From positions 18,002-82,001 of the forward strand of contig NZ_BMPW01000037.1 in assembly GCF_014647795.1 (NCBI RefSeq): a DNA stretch of 64,000 bases, given 5' to 3'. Made by a program: the position numbers and the translations under genes. Every line of letters starts with the position of its first letter. Positions within the stretch are counted from its first letter, which is position 1. This DNA comes from Actinoplanes campanulatus (GTDB lineage: Bacteria > Actinomycetota > Actinomycetes > Mycobacteriales > Micromonosporaceae). Shown here piece by piece: positions 15,173-24,773 of this stretch. A model generated the notes under the pieces. The model ran no database searches. It was not told the origin of the DNA and saw nothing but the letters and a program-made list of their open reading frames with translations.

Positions 15173-17428
15173 ATGATCGGCAGATTCGGCCGGGCAGTCG
15201 CGGCGGCGTCGCTCGTGGCGGGTGCTCTCGGGGTACCCGCCGTCGCGGCGCGGGCCGCCCCCTCGCCGAGCGGCGAGGTCGAGCCGATCCATCTGGCGAT
15301 CGCCGTCGACGAGTCGGGCAGTCTCAGTGACGACGAGGTGCGGCAGGAGCGGATCGCCGCCGCCAGCGTCGCGATCGCCGAACTGTCCCCGGAATCCGAT
15401 GTGACAGTGTTCGGGTTCGGCAGCAACGCCGGGAACGTGCAGGCCGTCGACCCGGACCGGATCTGCGAACTCGCGGCCGGAGCGGGCGCCGCGGCCCGCG
15501 ACGCCATGGTCGCCTGCGTGCAGGACAACATTCGGCGCCGTACGGGAGAGAGCGCCGACACCGACTTCGTGGCCGCGCTCGACCAGGGCGTCAGCACGCT
15601 CACCCGCAAGTCCGACGACCGGCGGCGGATCCTGCTGCTGCTCACCGACGGCCAACTCGACGTCCGCCAGGACGGCCACTACGGCAGCACACCGGAGGGC
15701 CGCCAGCGGGAGGCGGAGGACAACATCCGGGACCGGATCCTGCCGGCGGCCAAGGACGCGGGGGTGCAGATCTGGCCGCTGGGGTTCGGTGACGACGTAC
15801 GCGCCGAACTGCTCGACGTGATGGCCGCGCAGAGCGCGGCGGCCCGATGCTCCCAGGGCGAGGTCATCCCTGAGGCGCGTCTGGTCGCCGACGGGGCGGC
15901 CGCGGTCACCGCCATGATGGACGCCTTCGTGCAGGGCCGCTGCCTCAACTCCAAACCTCCCGAGCAGGACCGGCTCGAACAGGGGGAGACGGTCGAGCTC
16001 AGCGTCACGGTGCCGGCCATCGCCACCGACGGCGCCATCAACGTCACCAAGGGCGGCGACGAACGGATCAGGGTGGAGTTCGTCGGGCCGGACGGGAAAC
16101 CGGCGCCGGCCACCGGCACGGTCGGTGACACCACCTTCGAACTGGCCGGCAGCGGCGGTCTCGTCGAGTCGTTGCGGATGCGCAACCCGGCCAGCGGCAC
16201 CTGGCGGGTGAAACTGACCGCCCCGGCGGACGCGAACCCCGGCATCGTCACCGCACGGGCGGTGTGGCAGGGCGTGCTGCACACCGTCTTCGTGCTCGAT
16301 CCGCCCAGCCCGCGGGCCGGCGAGACGGTGTCGGTGGTGATGCGGCCGCACACCCGGACCGCGGAGATCGGCGACCCGTCCGAACTGGCGGGATACTCCT
16401 TCGCCGCGCAGGTCAGCGGCACCGGGCTGGACCAGTCGCTGCGGCTGGCCGACGACGGCGCCGGAGCGGACGAGCGCGACGGCGACACCTACTACAGCGC
16501 CAGTTTCACCCTGCCCCCGACGGCGACGGGCGGCTACCGGGTGGTCGGCACCGCCTCCGGGCCCGGGGTGGAGTCGGACCGGCAGGAGACGACATTCCGG
16601 ATCGCCGCGGCCGGTCCGCAGGTGCGGGCGCGGATCCTGCTCGACGCCGCGACCGCGCTGCCCGGCGCCGAGGTCACCGGCACCATCCAGGGCTCCAACG
16701 GATCCGGCGCCGCGGTGCCCGCCCGGATCGAGCTCACCGGCGTGGACCGCGACGGCACGGTCACCGTCGCGCCGGCCGATATCACGCTCGCGGCCGGCGC
16801 CACCGAGACCCGCTTCACGCTGACCGTCGCGGACGGCGCCGCACCCGGCCCGGCCGGCGGGATCATGAAGGTGGTCGGCGCCGACGGCACCGCGCTGGGC
16901 AACGCGCCGCTGGACCTGACCGTGCTGGCGCCGCCCAGCCTGCTGGAACGGTTCGGGCTGTACCTGCTGGCCGCCGTGATCGTGCTGGCCACCCTGCTCG
17001 CGGTCCTGCTGCTGGCCCGGCGCCGCCGGCGGGCCGCGATCGAGGTGAAGGGCCTCGCCGTCGCCCTGCACGAGGACGGCCGGGAACTGCCGCCGCGGCT
17101 GGTCGCACCGGCCGGAATCCGGTTCGAGTTCGACGTGCTGGTCCCCGACGACGGTTCGGCGCCGGCACTGCGGCGGGTGTCCACCGGCAGCGACCGCTAC
17201 CGGATCGAACGCGGCACCGACGGCTCGGTACGCCTGTTCGTCCCGGACGCCGACACCCTCCCGGACAGCCCGTTCCTGCCCCTCGCCCCGGGTGCGGTGG
17301 TGCCGCTGCCCCGACATCCGCGGCTCGGCCTGCGACTGTCCGGCCACTCCACCGCACCGGCCGCCATCGCGGCGCCCGACGACGCCACCCAACCGCTGTA
17401 CCTCAGCGGACGCGACGACGACCTCTAG
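15173..17428 (+). CDS. Membrane-anchored von Willebrand factor A domain protein
   Basis: The 751-residue protein has a signal peptide (residues 1-29), then a vWA domain (about 38-260). Its metal-ion-dependent adhesion site is visible: D46-E-S-G-S50 in AVDESGSLSDDEV, and LLLLTDGQLD further on. Beta-rich Ig-like regions follow (about 265-590). A transmembrane helix at about 595-620 (LYLLAAVIVLATLLAVLLLA) is followed by a basic stop-transfer RRRRR and a cytoplasmic tail of about 130 residues. The layout puts the metal-binding sensor outside and the tail inside. The start ATG follows GGAGGG. It opens a six-gene operon with a tubulin-like GTPase 15 bases downstream, so its tail may contact those cytoplasmic partners. 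Confidence 0.8.
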   Translation: MIGRFGRAVAAASLVAGALGVPAVAARAAPSPSGEVEPIHLAIAVDESGSLSDDEVRQERIAAASVAIAELSPESDVTVFGFGSNAGNVQAVDPDRICELAAGAGAAARDAMVACVQDNIRRRTGESADTDFVAALDQGVSTLTRKSDDRRRILLLLTDGQLDVRQDGHYGSTPEGRQREAEDNIRDRILPAAKDAGVQIWPLGFGDDVRAELLDVMAAQSAAARCSQGEVIPEARLVADGAAAVTAMMDAFVQGRCLNSKPPEQDRLEQGETVELSVTVPAIATDGAINVTKGGDERIRVEFVGPDGKPAPATGTVGDTTFELAGSGGLVESLRMRNPASGTWRVKLTAPADANPGIVTARAVWQGVLHTVFVLDPPSPRAGETVSVVMRPHTRTAEIGDPSELAGYSFAAQVSGTGLDQSLRLADDGAGADERDGDTYYSASFTLPPTATGGYRVVGTASGPGVESDRQETTFRIAAAGPQVRARILLDAATALPGAEVTGTIQGSNGSGAAVPARIELTGVDRDGTVTVAPADITLAAGATETRFTLTVADGAAPGPAGGIMKVVGADGTALGNAPLDLTVLAPPSLLERFGLYLLAAVIVLATLLAVLLLARRRRRAAIEVKGLAVALHEDGRELPPRLVAPAGIRFEFDVLVPDDGSAPALRRVSTGSDRYRIERGTDGSVRLFVPDADTLPDSPFLPLAPGAVVPLPRHPRLGLRLSGHSTAPAAIAAPDDATQPLYLSGRDDDL

Positions 17429-17443
17429 AAACGGATACCGCGT

Positions 17444-20400
17444 ATGCACCTCTACCACCCGGTGATGTTCGTGGGGCTGGGCGGCACCGGCTGCCGGATC
17501 GGCGCCGAACTCGAACGCCGCCTTCGTGAGGAACTGTGCGGCCCGGACGGGCTCAAACTGCACGGTCCCGCGTTCGGCCTGACCGAGCTGCGCCCGTTCG
17601 AACTGCCGTCGTGCCTGCAATTCGTCTACGCCGACCTGAGCGAGGACGAACTCGGCCAGCTGCGGCGGCGGTCGGTGCCCAACGAGGCGCACTCCGAGGT
17701 CGCCGACCGGACGGCCTACTACGCCTACGACCTGCTTCCGCAGTTCCGCAGCTATCCGGAGGTGGCGAAGTTCCTGCGGGTGAAGGCGGCCGACTTCGTC
17801 CGCGACTGGCTGCCGCCCGGCGAGCACGAGCCGATGGTGGTGCCGCTGCGCCTGGGCGCCGGGCAACTGCCGACCGTCGGGCGAGCCGCCCTGTACGCCA
17901 CCGTCTCCGATTCGGTCGAGGTGCTGCGCCAGCCGATCATCCGGGCCATCGGCCGGATCACCAACTCGGCGCCGGAGCTGCGGCTGCTCAACCCGGCCCG
18001 CGAGCCGGGCCTGCAGACCGTCGACGTGTTCGTGGCGTTCTCGGTGGCCGGCGGCACCGGCGCGGGCATCTTCTACGACTACCTGCACATCGTCGAGTCG
18101 GCGTTCCGGCAGGCCGGGATCGACGCCAAGATCTATCCGCTGGTGCTGATGCCGTCCGCCTTCGAGGCCGGCAGCGGCGGCGGCGTCAACGCGTCGCTCA
18201 ACGCCGGCCGGGCGCTGCTCGACATGTTCCGCCTGGTCGACGAGCTCAACCAGGACCAGCGGGCGCACGGCGATCTCGGCGGCACACCGACGGTCCGGGG
18301 CCGTCACGTCCGCTATCCGCGTGAGGGTGACGTGCCGATGCGGCTCGGCGCGATGCAGACCGCGTTCCTTTTCAGCAAAGCGGTCGGGATCGCCCGCGAC
18401 GACCTGCACCGGTCGATCGTGGCGCTGATCCTGTCGCTGGTCGGCTTGGACGTGCCGGCCGGGGGCCGCGACGCCGGCGGCCCGGTGTCGTTCGCCGACA
18501 GTTTCATCAACGGCGTGGTGGAGCGGCAGAGCATGTCGCCGACCCGGATCGGCTGCCGGGGCGTCTCGACCAGCCTGGTGGGGTCGTTGACGGTGCCGTT
18601 CGACGATCTGGCCGACATGTTCGCCGGACGGCTGCTCGGCCGCGGCGTCCGCGAGTTGCAGCTGGTGCCGCCCGGCCGTTCGGAGTCCAACCGGGACCTG
18701 ATCCGGGAGTTCTTCAACGGCTCGTCGGTCGGGCCGGTGTGGCAACGGGCCGCCGGAGCGTTCGACGATCCGGCTGCCGAGCAGGGCATCAAAGGCGCCG
18801 CCGTGATCCGCGGGATGCTGCGGGAACGTGGCGTCCGGATGGGTGACAGCCTGCAGAACCTGGATCAGACGCTGCTGCGGACCATGCCCGAGCTGGTGCG
18901 GGACTTCAATCCGGCGGACGGGGCGCGGTCGGTGCTGCGGCACGCTGACCTGTTCCGGCTGCGGCGGGTGGTGCTCGGTGAGGCGGCGCTGGCCGAGAAC
19001 ATCGACCAGCTCGGCGTCCGCGGGGTGATGGAGGGCCGGCGGGTGCCGCCGGCCGCGACGGTGAAGGCGTGGGAGAGCGATCCGCGGCCGCCACAGCTGA
19101 TCGAGCTGCGGGACCGGATGGGTGGGCTGGTCAAGGCGACGGTCAGCGAGAAGCCGGTGGTCGACACCATCGCCCTGCAGGACGAGTGGTTCCGGTACCG
19201 GGCCCGCCGGTTCTGGCACGCCAGCTGGAACGATCACCGGCAGACGTGGCAACAGCGTCTGACGCGGTTCACCGGGCATCTGCGGTCGCTGATCGAGGAG
19301 CTGACCGCGTACGAGCGCGGCTGTGAGGAGGCGTTCAACCGGCGGGCCGAGGAGCTGTACCGGGCGCGGGTCGGCGTCACCTATCTGCTGCCGCCGCGGC
19401 AGGACCTGGAGCAGACGTACGCCGAGATGCTGCGCCGGCTGGCCCGCCGCGGCAAGCGGGAGAACGCCACCGAGGGCGAGATCCTGAACGCGCTGCTCGG
19501 CCCGGACGGCTGGGCGAACGCCCTCGCCGAGGCGTCGGTGCTCGGCCGCTCCGGCGGCACCGAAGGCCTGCGCAACATCCTCGGCCTGCTCAAACAGGAG
19601 GTCGCCGGGATCCTGCGGGGCGGCGATCCGGACGAGGTGCCGCTGCTGCCGCACATGAGCAACCTGCTGCGGGTCGCGGCCAAACGGGCGCAGGACGTGC
19701 CGGTGGCCGACAGCGACGTGCAGCAGTTCGTCGGCACCCTGTCCGGGATGCTGCCGGGCGGGTTCATGCCGGAGGGGTCCGGACGGCTGTCGGTGCTCGT
19801 GGTCTATCCGGCGGCGGAGGCCGACGAAATGGTGGAGAAGTGGCTCAGCGGACAGCTGCGGATCGTCACCCGCCGTGGGGACAAGCCGGTCCAGTTCCGG
19901 GCGGTGCAGACCGAGTCGATCACGGTGGTGCTCACCCGTACCGCGATGGGGATCACCGAAGTGCCGGAGCTGCGGCAGGTGCTGCTCGACTGGGCCGGGG
20001 CGGTGCGGGAGCCGAGGGCCGACTCGTTCCTGCCATGGCGGCAACGGCTGGGTTTCGGCGAGGACTGGCTGGCCACCACCGAGACGCACCGGGAGGAGAT
20101 CCTGGTGCGGTTGCTCTGCGCGGCCTGGAACGGGCAGGTGGAATGCATCGGTGGCAGTGACTCGCCGGAGCGGATCCGGATCGCGTTGAGCCGGCGGCCG
20201 GACGCCGAGGCCATGGTGCTGGAGCTGGGCGCGTTCGGGCGGGCGTCGTCGTGGGGGAGCCTGCTGCGGCAGTACGAGACGTGGACGCTCGCCGACGGCG
20301 GGGAGATCCGCCTCAACTTCTGCGCCCAGCTGATGGAGTCGATGCCGAACGGATTCACCGGGATCCTCGACGACCCGCACCCGCTCTACTGGGAGCTGGT

Positions 20401-20608
20401 CGGGATGGCCGACCGGCAGGTGAAGGTGCTCACCGACATGCGGGAACGGATGCCCGCCGGCGCGCGGCAACGCTGCGAACAGCTGATCGGGTTCTGGAGC
20501 CGGACGTTGCCCGCGGCCCGGCAGCGGACCTTCCTGCGCGAGGCGCCCAACGGCAACTCGCTGATCGCGCTGGAGATCACCGTCAAGAACCGGCACGACG
20601 AGGCATGA
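17444..20608 (+). CDS. Tubulin/FtsZ-like GTPase domain protein
   Basis: This 1054-residue protein begins with a nucleotide-binding fold of the tubulin-like superfamily: MFVGLGGTGCRIGAELE (T1 loop, G11-G16) and FSVAGGTGAGIFYDYLHIVE, in which GGTGAG at residues 203-208 is the tubulin/FtsZ G-box. The rest is a large helical region with no motif I recognise. It matches the PF13809-type tubulin-like proteins that accompany vWA and membrane proteins in actinobacteria, and is far longer than FtsZ. It probably binds GTP and may polymerise or act as a switch. It has no signal or membrane segment. It sits 15 bases after the vWA gene and overlaps the next start by 4 bases (ATGA). Confidence 0.75.
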   Translation: MHLYHPVMFVGLGGTGCRIGAELERRLREELCGPDGLKLHGPAFGLTELRPFELPSCLQFVYADLSEDELGQLRRRSVPNEAHSEVADRTAYYAYDLLPQFRSYPEVAKFLRVKAADFVRDWLPPGEHEPMVVPLRLGAGQLPTVGRAALYATVSDSVEVLRQPIIRAIGRITNSAPELRLLNPAREPGLQTVDVFVAFSVAGGTGAGIFYDYLHIVESAFRQAGIDAKIYPLVLMPSAFEAGSGGGVNASLNAGRALLDMFRLVDELNQDQRAHGDLGGTPTVRGRHVRYPREGDVPMRLGAMQTAFLFSKAVGIARDDLHRSIVALILSLVGLDVPAGGRDAGGPVSFADSFINGVVERQSMSPTRIGCRGVSTSLVGSLTVPFDDLADMFAGRLLGRGVRELQLVPPGRSESNRDLIREFFNGSSVGPVWQRAAGAFDDPAAEQGIKGAAVIRGMLRERGVRMGDSLQNLDQTLLRTMPELVRDFNPADGARSVLRHADLFRLRRVVLGEAALAENIDQLGVRGVMEGRRVPPAATVKAWESDPRPPQLIELRDRMGGLVKATVSEKPVVDTIALQDEWFRYRARRFWHASWNDHRQTWQQRLTRFTGHLRSLIEELTAYERGCEEAFNRRAEELYRARVGVTYLLPPRQDLEQTYAEMLRRLARRGKRENATEGEILNALLGPDGWANALAEASVLGRSGGTEGLRNILGLLKQEVAGILRGGDPDEVPLLPHMSNLLRVAAKRAQDVPVADSDVQQFVGTLSGMLPGGFMPEGSGRLSVLVVYPAAEADEMVEKWLSGQLRIVTRRGDKPVQFRAVQTESITVVLTRTAMGITEVPELRQVLLDWAGAVREPRADSFLPWRQRLGFGEDWLATTETHREEILVRLLCAAWNGQVECIGGSDSPERIRIALSRRPDAEAMVLELGAFGRASSWGSLLRQYETWTLADGGEIRLNFCAQLMESMPNGFTGILDDPHPLYWELVGMADRQVKVLTDMRERMPAGARQRCEQLIGFWSRTLPAARQRTFLREAPNGNSLIALEITVKNRHDEA

Positions 20609-22848
20609 GCCGGGGCCCCGCCGGAGCGGTTCCGGTCATCGACCTGCGGCAGGAGTACGGCGAACTGGTGTCCTGCCGCGACTTCGGCGACTACGTGCGG
20701 CAGCGGGCCGGGTTCCTGCTGCCGCACGACCAGCTCGACGACCACGTCGACGTGAGCGGTGTGGTGGTCGTCGACGACGCGGCCGCGCTGCCGGGGCACA
20801 CCGGCGCCCTGGCGTCGGTGCTCGCGTCGCCGGCGGTCCGGCAGATGGTCTGTGTCGTGGTCGGGACGGCCGAACCGGACGGCGGCGCCACGATCGTGTT
20901 GCCGTCGGTGCTCAACGGTGAGTTCGTCACGGTGCTGTGGGCAGGCGATCCGGACGGTATCCCGTGGCGGCTCGACGGTGGCGCGGCATCGCTGGTCCGG
21001 GTCGGATCCGCCACCGAGCCACCCCTGGCCGGCCTGCTGGAGGCGCTCCGCGCCCGCGAGGTCTTCCAGCAGGTGCTGGCGACGGCCGCGGCCACGCAGA
21101 CGCGGGTCGCCACGCCGGCGGTGCGGTTGCGGTCCGGCCGGATGGGCGCGGGGCTGCTCGCGGCGGTGCAACGGCGGGCCATGCTCGCGGTGGCCACCGG
21201 CGTGGACCCGTACGACCCGCAGCCGGACGCCCCGGCCTCCGATCACGACCTCATCGAAGACCTGAGCACCATGCAGCGCCGGTACGTGCCGTCGTCGCAC
21301 GCCGAACCCGGCGGCCGGGTGCGGGCCGCGCGGCAGGCCGCCGAGTCCGCGGTGGCCGCCGTCGAGCAGGCCGTCACCGCGGCGGTCCGCCCGTGGGCGG
21401 TGTGGGCGCCGTTCGCCGGTGTCCCGGTGTCGAGGCTCGCCGCGGCCGCCGCCGGGCATCTCGGCGACTACCGGGCCGTGCTGGCCGAGCTGTTCCAGCG
21501 CCTCGACCAGTGCGGCGACGATCAGCGGCGGGCGGAACTGCGGCGCGAGGGCATCGAGTTGCCGGCGGTCACGATCACCGCGGCGATGGCCACCGACGAC
21601 GTACGCCGTGCCGTGCACCGTTCACTGGAGTCCGGCCGCGGCCTGGAGCAGACGGTCCGGCCGTTGCGGGCGGCGGCGGCCCGGATGCTGCCGATGGGCA
21701 GCGCCGCCCGCCGGCCCGACCTGGACCGGGCGGTGGAACCGATCACCGCGCTGCCACCCATGCCCGGCGGGTTCGGCAGCGCGCTGGTCCCGCTGCTGAT
21801 CCTGCTGGCGCCGCTGCTCGCCGGGCGGGTGGGCGGGATCGCCGCGGTGCTGCTGCTGACCCTGGGCGCCGGGCTGCTGCGGGCCAAACGCCGGCACCTG
21901 GGGGTGTCGCCGCCCGAGTGGGGCCGGGATCTGGGCAGGGTGCTGACCGTGCTGCTGCTCGCCACCTCCGGACTGGTGGCCGGGGAGCTGCTGCGGCTTT
22001 CGGGAGTGCTCTGGCCGTACCCCTTGATCGGGGTTGGTCTGGTTTTGGCCTTGCTCACGCCGATGGTGTGGTGGGCGCTGGTGGCCCGCCGCTGGCATGC
22101 CCGTGTCGGTGTGCCCGGCATGGTGCGTCCCGCGTTGCACGGCCTGGACAGCGTCTGTCACGACACCATCACCGAGTGGGCGGTGACCGAGGACCGTCGC
22201 CGCGCCTCCGACCTGCTGCGGGCCACCGCCGCGGCACTCGACGCGGTCGCCGGGGTGCTGCGCGACGGCGCCGCGAAGCTGCCGGCCGAGATGGCCGCGC
22301 ATCTCAGCGGGCGTGCGGTGGCCGCGGTGCGGCAGGACCTGACCGCCCTGGTACGGATGTGCATGCAGGCGCGCTGGCCGGAAGCCGCCGCCGGTGACCT
22401 GGCCGGGATGGCCGAACGCAACGAGCGCCACTCCGGTGAGCTGCTCGCCGAATACGAGCGGCACCTGCACCGGTGGGGTGTGCAGGAGCCGCCGCCCGGC
22501 TGGCCGGCCCGGCCGGAAGCCGACCAGCTCACCTGGTGGCAGGACGGCAACGGACTGCGCGACGCCGTGTTCGCCGACGGCCAGCCGGTCCAGTTGCTCT
22601 GCGGTGACCAGCAGACCAGCCTGCTGAGCCGCGACCCGCACCGGGCCGCGACGATCCGGTTCGCCCCGCGGCACGCCCGCTCCACGTTCACCGAACGTGA
22701 CCACGACGACCATGGCGGCTACCCGCCGGTGCCGGCGGCCACCCTGGCGGATGTGGTGTGGACCGGCACCGGCACCGCGGCGGGGCTGGTGCATCTGGTG
22801 CCGTTGCGGTCCGGGGTCCGCTACGTCCAGTCCGAAGGGGGAAGCTGA
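20605..22848 (+). CDS. Large cytoplasmic/membrane protein of the vWA-tubulin-like operon
   Basis: I recognise no family for this 747-residue protein. The first 380 residues are mixed alpha/beta with charged helices. Two hydrophobic pairs follow at about 390-430 (ALVPLLILLAPLLAGRVGGI) and 440-495 (LGRVLTVLLLATSGLVAGEL, then IGVGLVLALLTPMVWWALVA). They make four membrane helices between an N-terminal and a C-terminal soluble part. It could tether the tubulin-like or GTPase protein to the membrane. The start overlaps the preceding stop (ATGA), and its own stop shares one base with the next start (TGATG), so translation is coupled on both sides. Confidence 0.6.
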   Translation: MSRGPAGAVPVIDLRQEYGELVSCRDFGDYVRQRAGFLLPHDQLDDHVDVSGVVVVDDAAALPGHTGALASVLASPAVRQMVCVVVGTAEPDGGATIVLPSVLNGEFVTVLWAGDPDGIPWRLDGGAASLVRVGSATEPPLAGLLEALRAREVFQQVLATAAATQTRVATPAVRLRSGRMGAGLLAAVQRRAMLAVATGVDPYDPQPDAPASDHDLIEDLSTMQRRYVPSSHAEPGGRVRAARQAAESAVAAVEQAVTAAVRPWAVWAPFAGVPVSRLAAAAAGHLGDYRAVLAELFQRLDQCGDDQRRAELRREGIELPAVTITAAMATDDVRRAVHRSLESGRGLEQTVRPLRAAAARMLPMGSAARRPDLDRAVEPITALPPMPGGFGSALVPLLILLAPLLAGRVGGIAAVLLLTLGAGLLRAKRRHLGVSPPEWGRDLGRVLTVLLLATSGLVAGELLRLSGVLWPYPLIGVGLVLALLTPMVWWALVARRWHARVGVPGMVRPALHGLDSVCHDTITEWAVTEDRRRASDLLRATAAALDAVAGVLRDGAAKLPAEMAAHLSGRAVAAVRQDLTALVRMCMQARWPEAAAGDLAGMAERNERHSGELLAEYERHLHRWGVQEPPPGWPARPEADQLTWWQDGNGLRDAVFADGQPVQLLCGDQQTSLLSRDPHRAATIRFAPRHARSTFTERDHDDHGGYPPVPAATLADVVWTGTGTAAGLVHLVPLRSGVRYVQSEGGS

Positions 22849-24773
22849 TGGTCGACACGGCGCGTGACCAGACGCTGGATTTCCTCACCCCCGGAGGCGA
22901 CGAGGTCCGGTGGACCGTCCGCCCGGACCGGCAGGCGGCGCCACGCCCGTCCCAGCGGTCCGGCATCGTCGAACGGGTGTGGCTGGTCCGCGGCAATGAC
23001 CAGCCGTTGATCCAGCGGAGACTGGACCCGCGGGCGAATCCGCACCGCCTCGACACCGAGATCGCGGCCGGTCTGCGGCTGGCCCGCCGCTACCCCGACA
23101 ACGGCTATCCGGCGGTGCTGCCGCGGATGCTCGGCTACCGGGCCGACATCGACGAACCGTACGTGCTCTGGCAGCCGCCGCCCGCCACCGAGGTCGGGCA
23201 GGTCGCCGCCCGGCTCGGCAACGACGCCATCGACCGGGTGCTGTGCGACCTGCTCACCGCTCTGGCGCACCTGGCCGCCGCCGGGATCGTGCACCGGGGC
23301 GTCAACGATGCGCGGGTGCGGTGGACCGGGGAGGGCGCGATGATCGCCGGCCTGCCGGTCGCCGCGTTCGCCGGCGACACCCGCACCGGGTTCGGCCGCG
23401 AACCGTGGGCGTCGGCCGAGCAGGCGCGCGGGATCGGCCGGGCCGACCCACGCGACGACGTGTGGAGCGCCGCCGTGCTGCTGGGGGTGCTGCTCGGCCT
23501 GGACGGGGACTCGTACCGGGAACGGCTGGGACCCCGCTACGCGGTGCTGCTCGGCGACGCGCTGGCGCCCCGGGCCGCGCAACGGCCCACCGCCGCGGAG
23601 CTGCTGCGGACGCTGAGCTGGCCGGTGCCGGCGGTGGAGACCTCGCCGCTGGACAGCGGCCGGGAACAGTACGAGCGGATCAGGGCGAGCCGGGCCGAAG
23701 CCGCCGCACCCGCCGCCCGGCCACCGCAACGGCGCCGCCGCTGGTTCTGGTCCATCGGGCGCGGCAGCGCGGGCCCGGCCACCCGGGACTGCTATCTCTG
23801 CCTCGACCCGGTGTCCTGGGCCGAGACCGATCTGTTCGTCTGGACCGACAAGGGATACAAGGCACTCGACCTGGGCACGGCGGGACCGCAGCACCGCCGG
23901 GAGTACCGGCTGCGGCAGGCGTTCCGCCGCTGCCCGAACCGGACCGGCGAGATCGGCCCGCACTATCTGCCGGCCGCCTACCTGCGCAGCGGGTCACCGA
24001 TCAACATCGGCCTGATCGGTGACACGGCGGCGGGCAAGACCCATCTGCTGGCCGGGATCATGCAGGAGATCGAGAGCGGTGTGCTCGGCGACTTCGGGAT
24101 CATGACCAGCGCCGTCGACATCGCCTGGCACGACGACTTCCGCCAGTCCCGGATGAACCGGCTGTACCGCGACGGCGAGGTGCTCGAACACACCCGGCCG
24201 GTGGACACCGTCGACTTCGCCGACGGGCTGATCCTCGGCACCGGATCCCGGGAACGCCCGATGATGTTCTTCGACATCGCCGGGGAGATGCTGCAACCCG
24301 GCCGCAGGCAGAGCCGGGCCACCCAGTTCCTGGCCGCCGCCGACGCGCTGATCTTCGTGGCCGACCCCGTCCGTTCCGACCCGGACACCACGTTCGAGGC
24401 GGTCATCGACCGGCTCGCGCACCGGCGCGGACCCGACGGGCTGCTCGACATCCCGTCGGTCGTGGTGGTCACCAAATCGGACCTGCTGCGCTTCGAGGAG
24501 CCGGTGGACCGCTGGATCCGGGCCCGCCGCGCCGACGGCCCGGCCGAGAGCCGCGACGTGTACGCCTACCTGCACCAGCGGGGCCGGACCGCCCAGTTGG
24601 CGCCGATGCACCGGATCCGCCGGTGCACGCTGCACTTCGCCTCGGCGACCGGCGGCCGTGACCGGGGCGGCCGCTACCCGCACGGCGCCCGCCCGCAGCG
24701 TTGCGCCGAGCCGCTCATCTCGCTGCTCGCGATGCTGGGCGCCCTGCCGGCCCGTAGAGACGGGGACGGTTGA
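22848..24773 (+). CDS. Pseudokinase fused to a TRAFAC-like GTPase
   Basis: The 641-residue protein joins two signalling folds. Residues about 35-265 follow the protein kinase plan, but the catalytic loop reads IVHRGVNDARVRW in place of HRDxKxxN and the DFG site reads IAGLPVA. The activation end EPWASAEQARGIG and DPRDDVWSAAVLLGVLLGL are kinase-like. It is therefore a pseudokinase. After a basic linker, a CYLC pair (about 314-317) could be half a metal knuckle. The C-terminal GTPase has a P-loop GDTAAGKT (391-398), DIAGE as the DxxG switch (about 475) and TKSD in place of NKxD (about 542). Both gene borders are TGATG overlaps. A signalling hub bound to the vWA system is likely. Confidence 0.75.
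   Translation: MVDTARDQTLDFLTPGGDEVRWTVRPDRQAAPRPSQRSGIVERVWLVRGNDQPLIQRRLDPRANPHRLDTEIAAGLRLARRYPDNGYPAVLPRMLGYRADIDEPYVLWQPPPATEVGQVAARLGNDAIDRVLCDLLTALAHLAAAGIVHRGVNDARVRWTGEGAMIAGLPVAAFAGDTRTGFGREPWASAEQARGIGRADPRDDVWSAAVLLGVLLGLDGDSYRERLGPRYAVLLGDALAPRAAQRPTAAELLRTLSWPVPAVETSPLDSGREQYERIRASRAEAAAPAARPPQRRRRWFWSIGRGSAGPATRDCYLCLDPVSWAETDLFVWTDKGYKALDLGTAGPQHRREYRLRQAFRRCPNRTGEIGPHYLPAAYLRSGSPINIGLIGDTAAGKTHLLAGIMQEIESGVLGDFGIMTSAVDIAWHDDFRQSRMNRLYRDGEVLEHTRPVDTVDFADGLILGTGSRERPMMFFDIAGEMLQPGRRQSRATQFLAAADALIFVADPVRSDPDTTFEAVIDRLAHRRGPDGLLDIPSVVVVTKSDLLRFEEPVDRWIRARRADGPAESRDVYAYLHQRGRTAQLAPMHRIRRCTLHFASATGGRDRGGRYPHGARPQRCAEPLISLLAMLGALPARRDGDG

Noticed and set aside
15086-20596. A 1836-codon open frame on the minus strand across the vWA and tubulin-like genes
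   Set aside because: It is an antisense shadow of very GC-rich genes: no domain, His/Arg/Pro-rich composition, and the plus strand has clear protein families.
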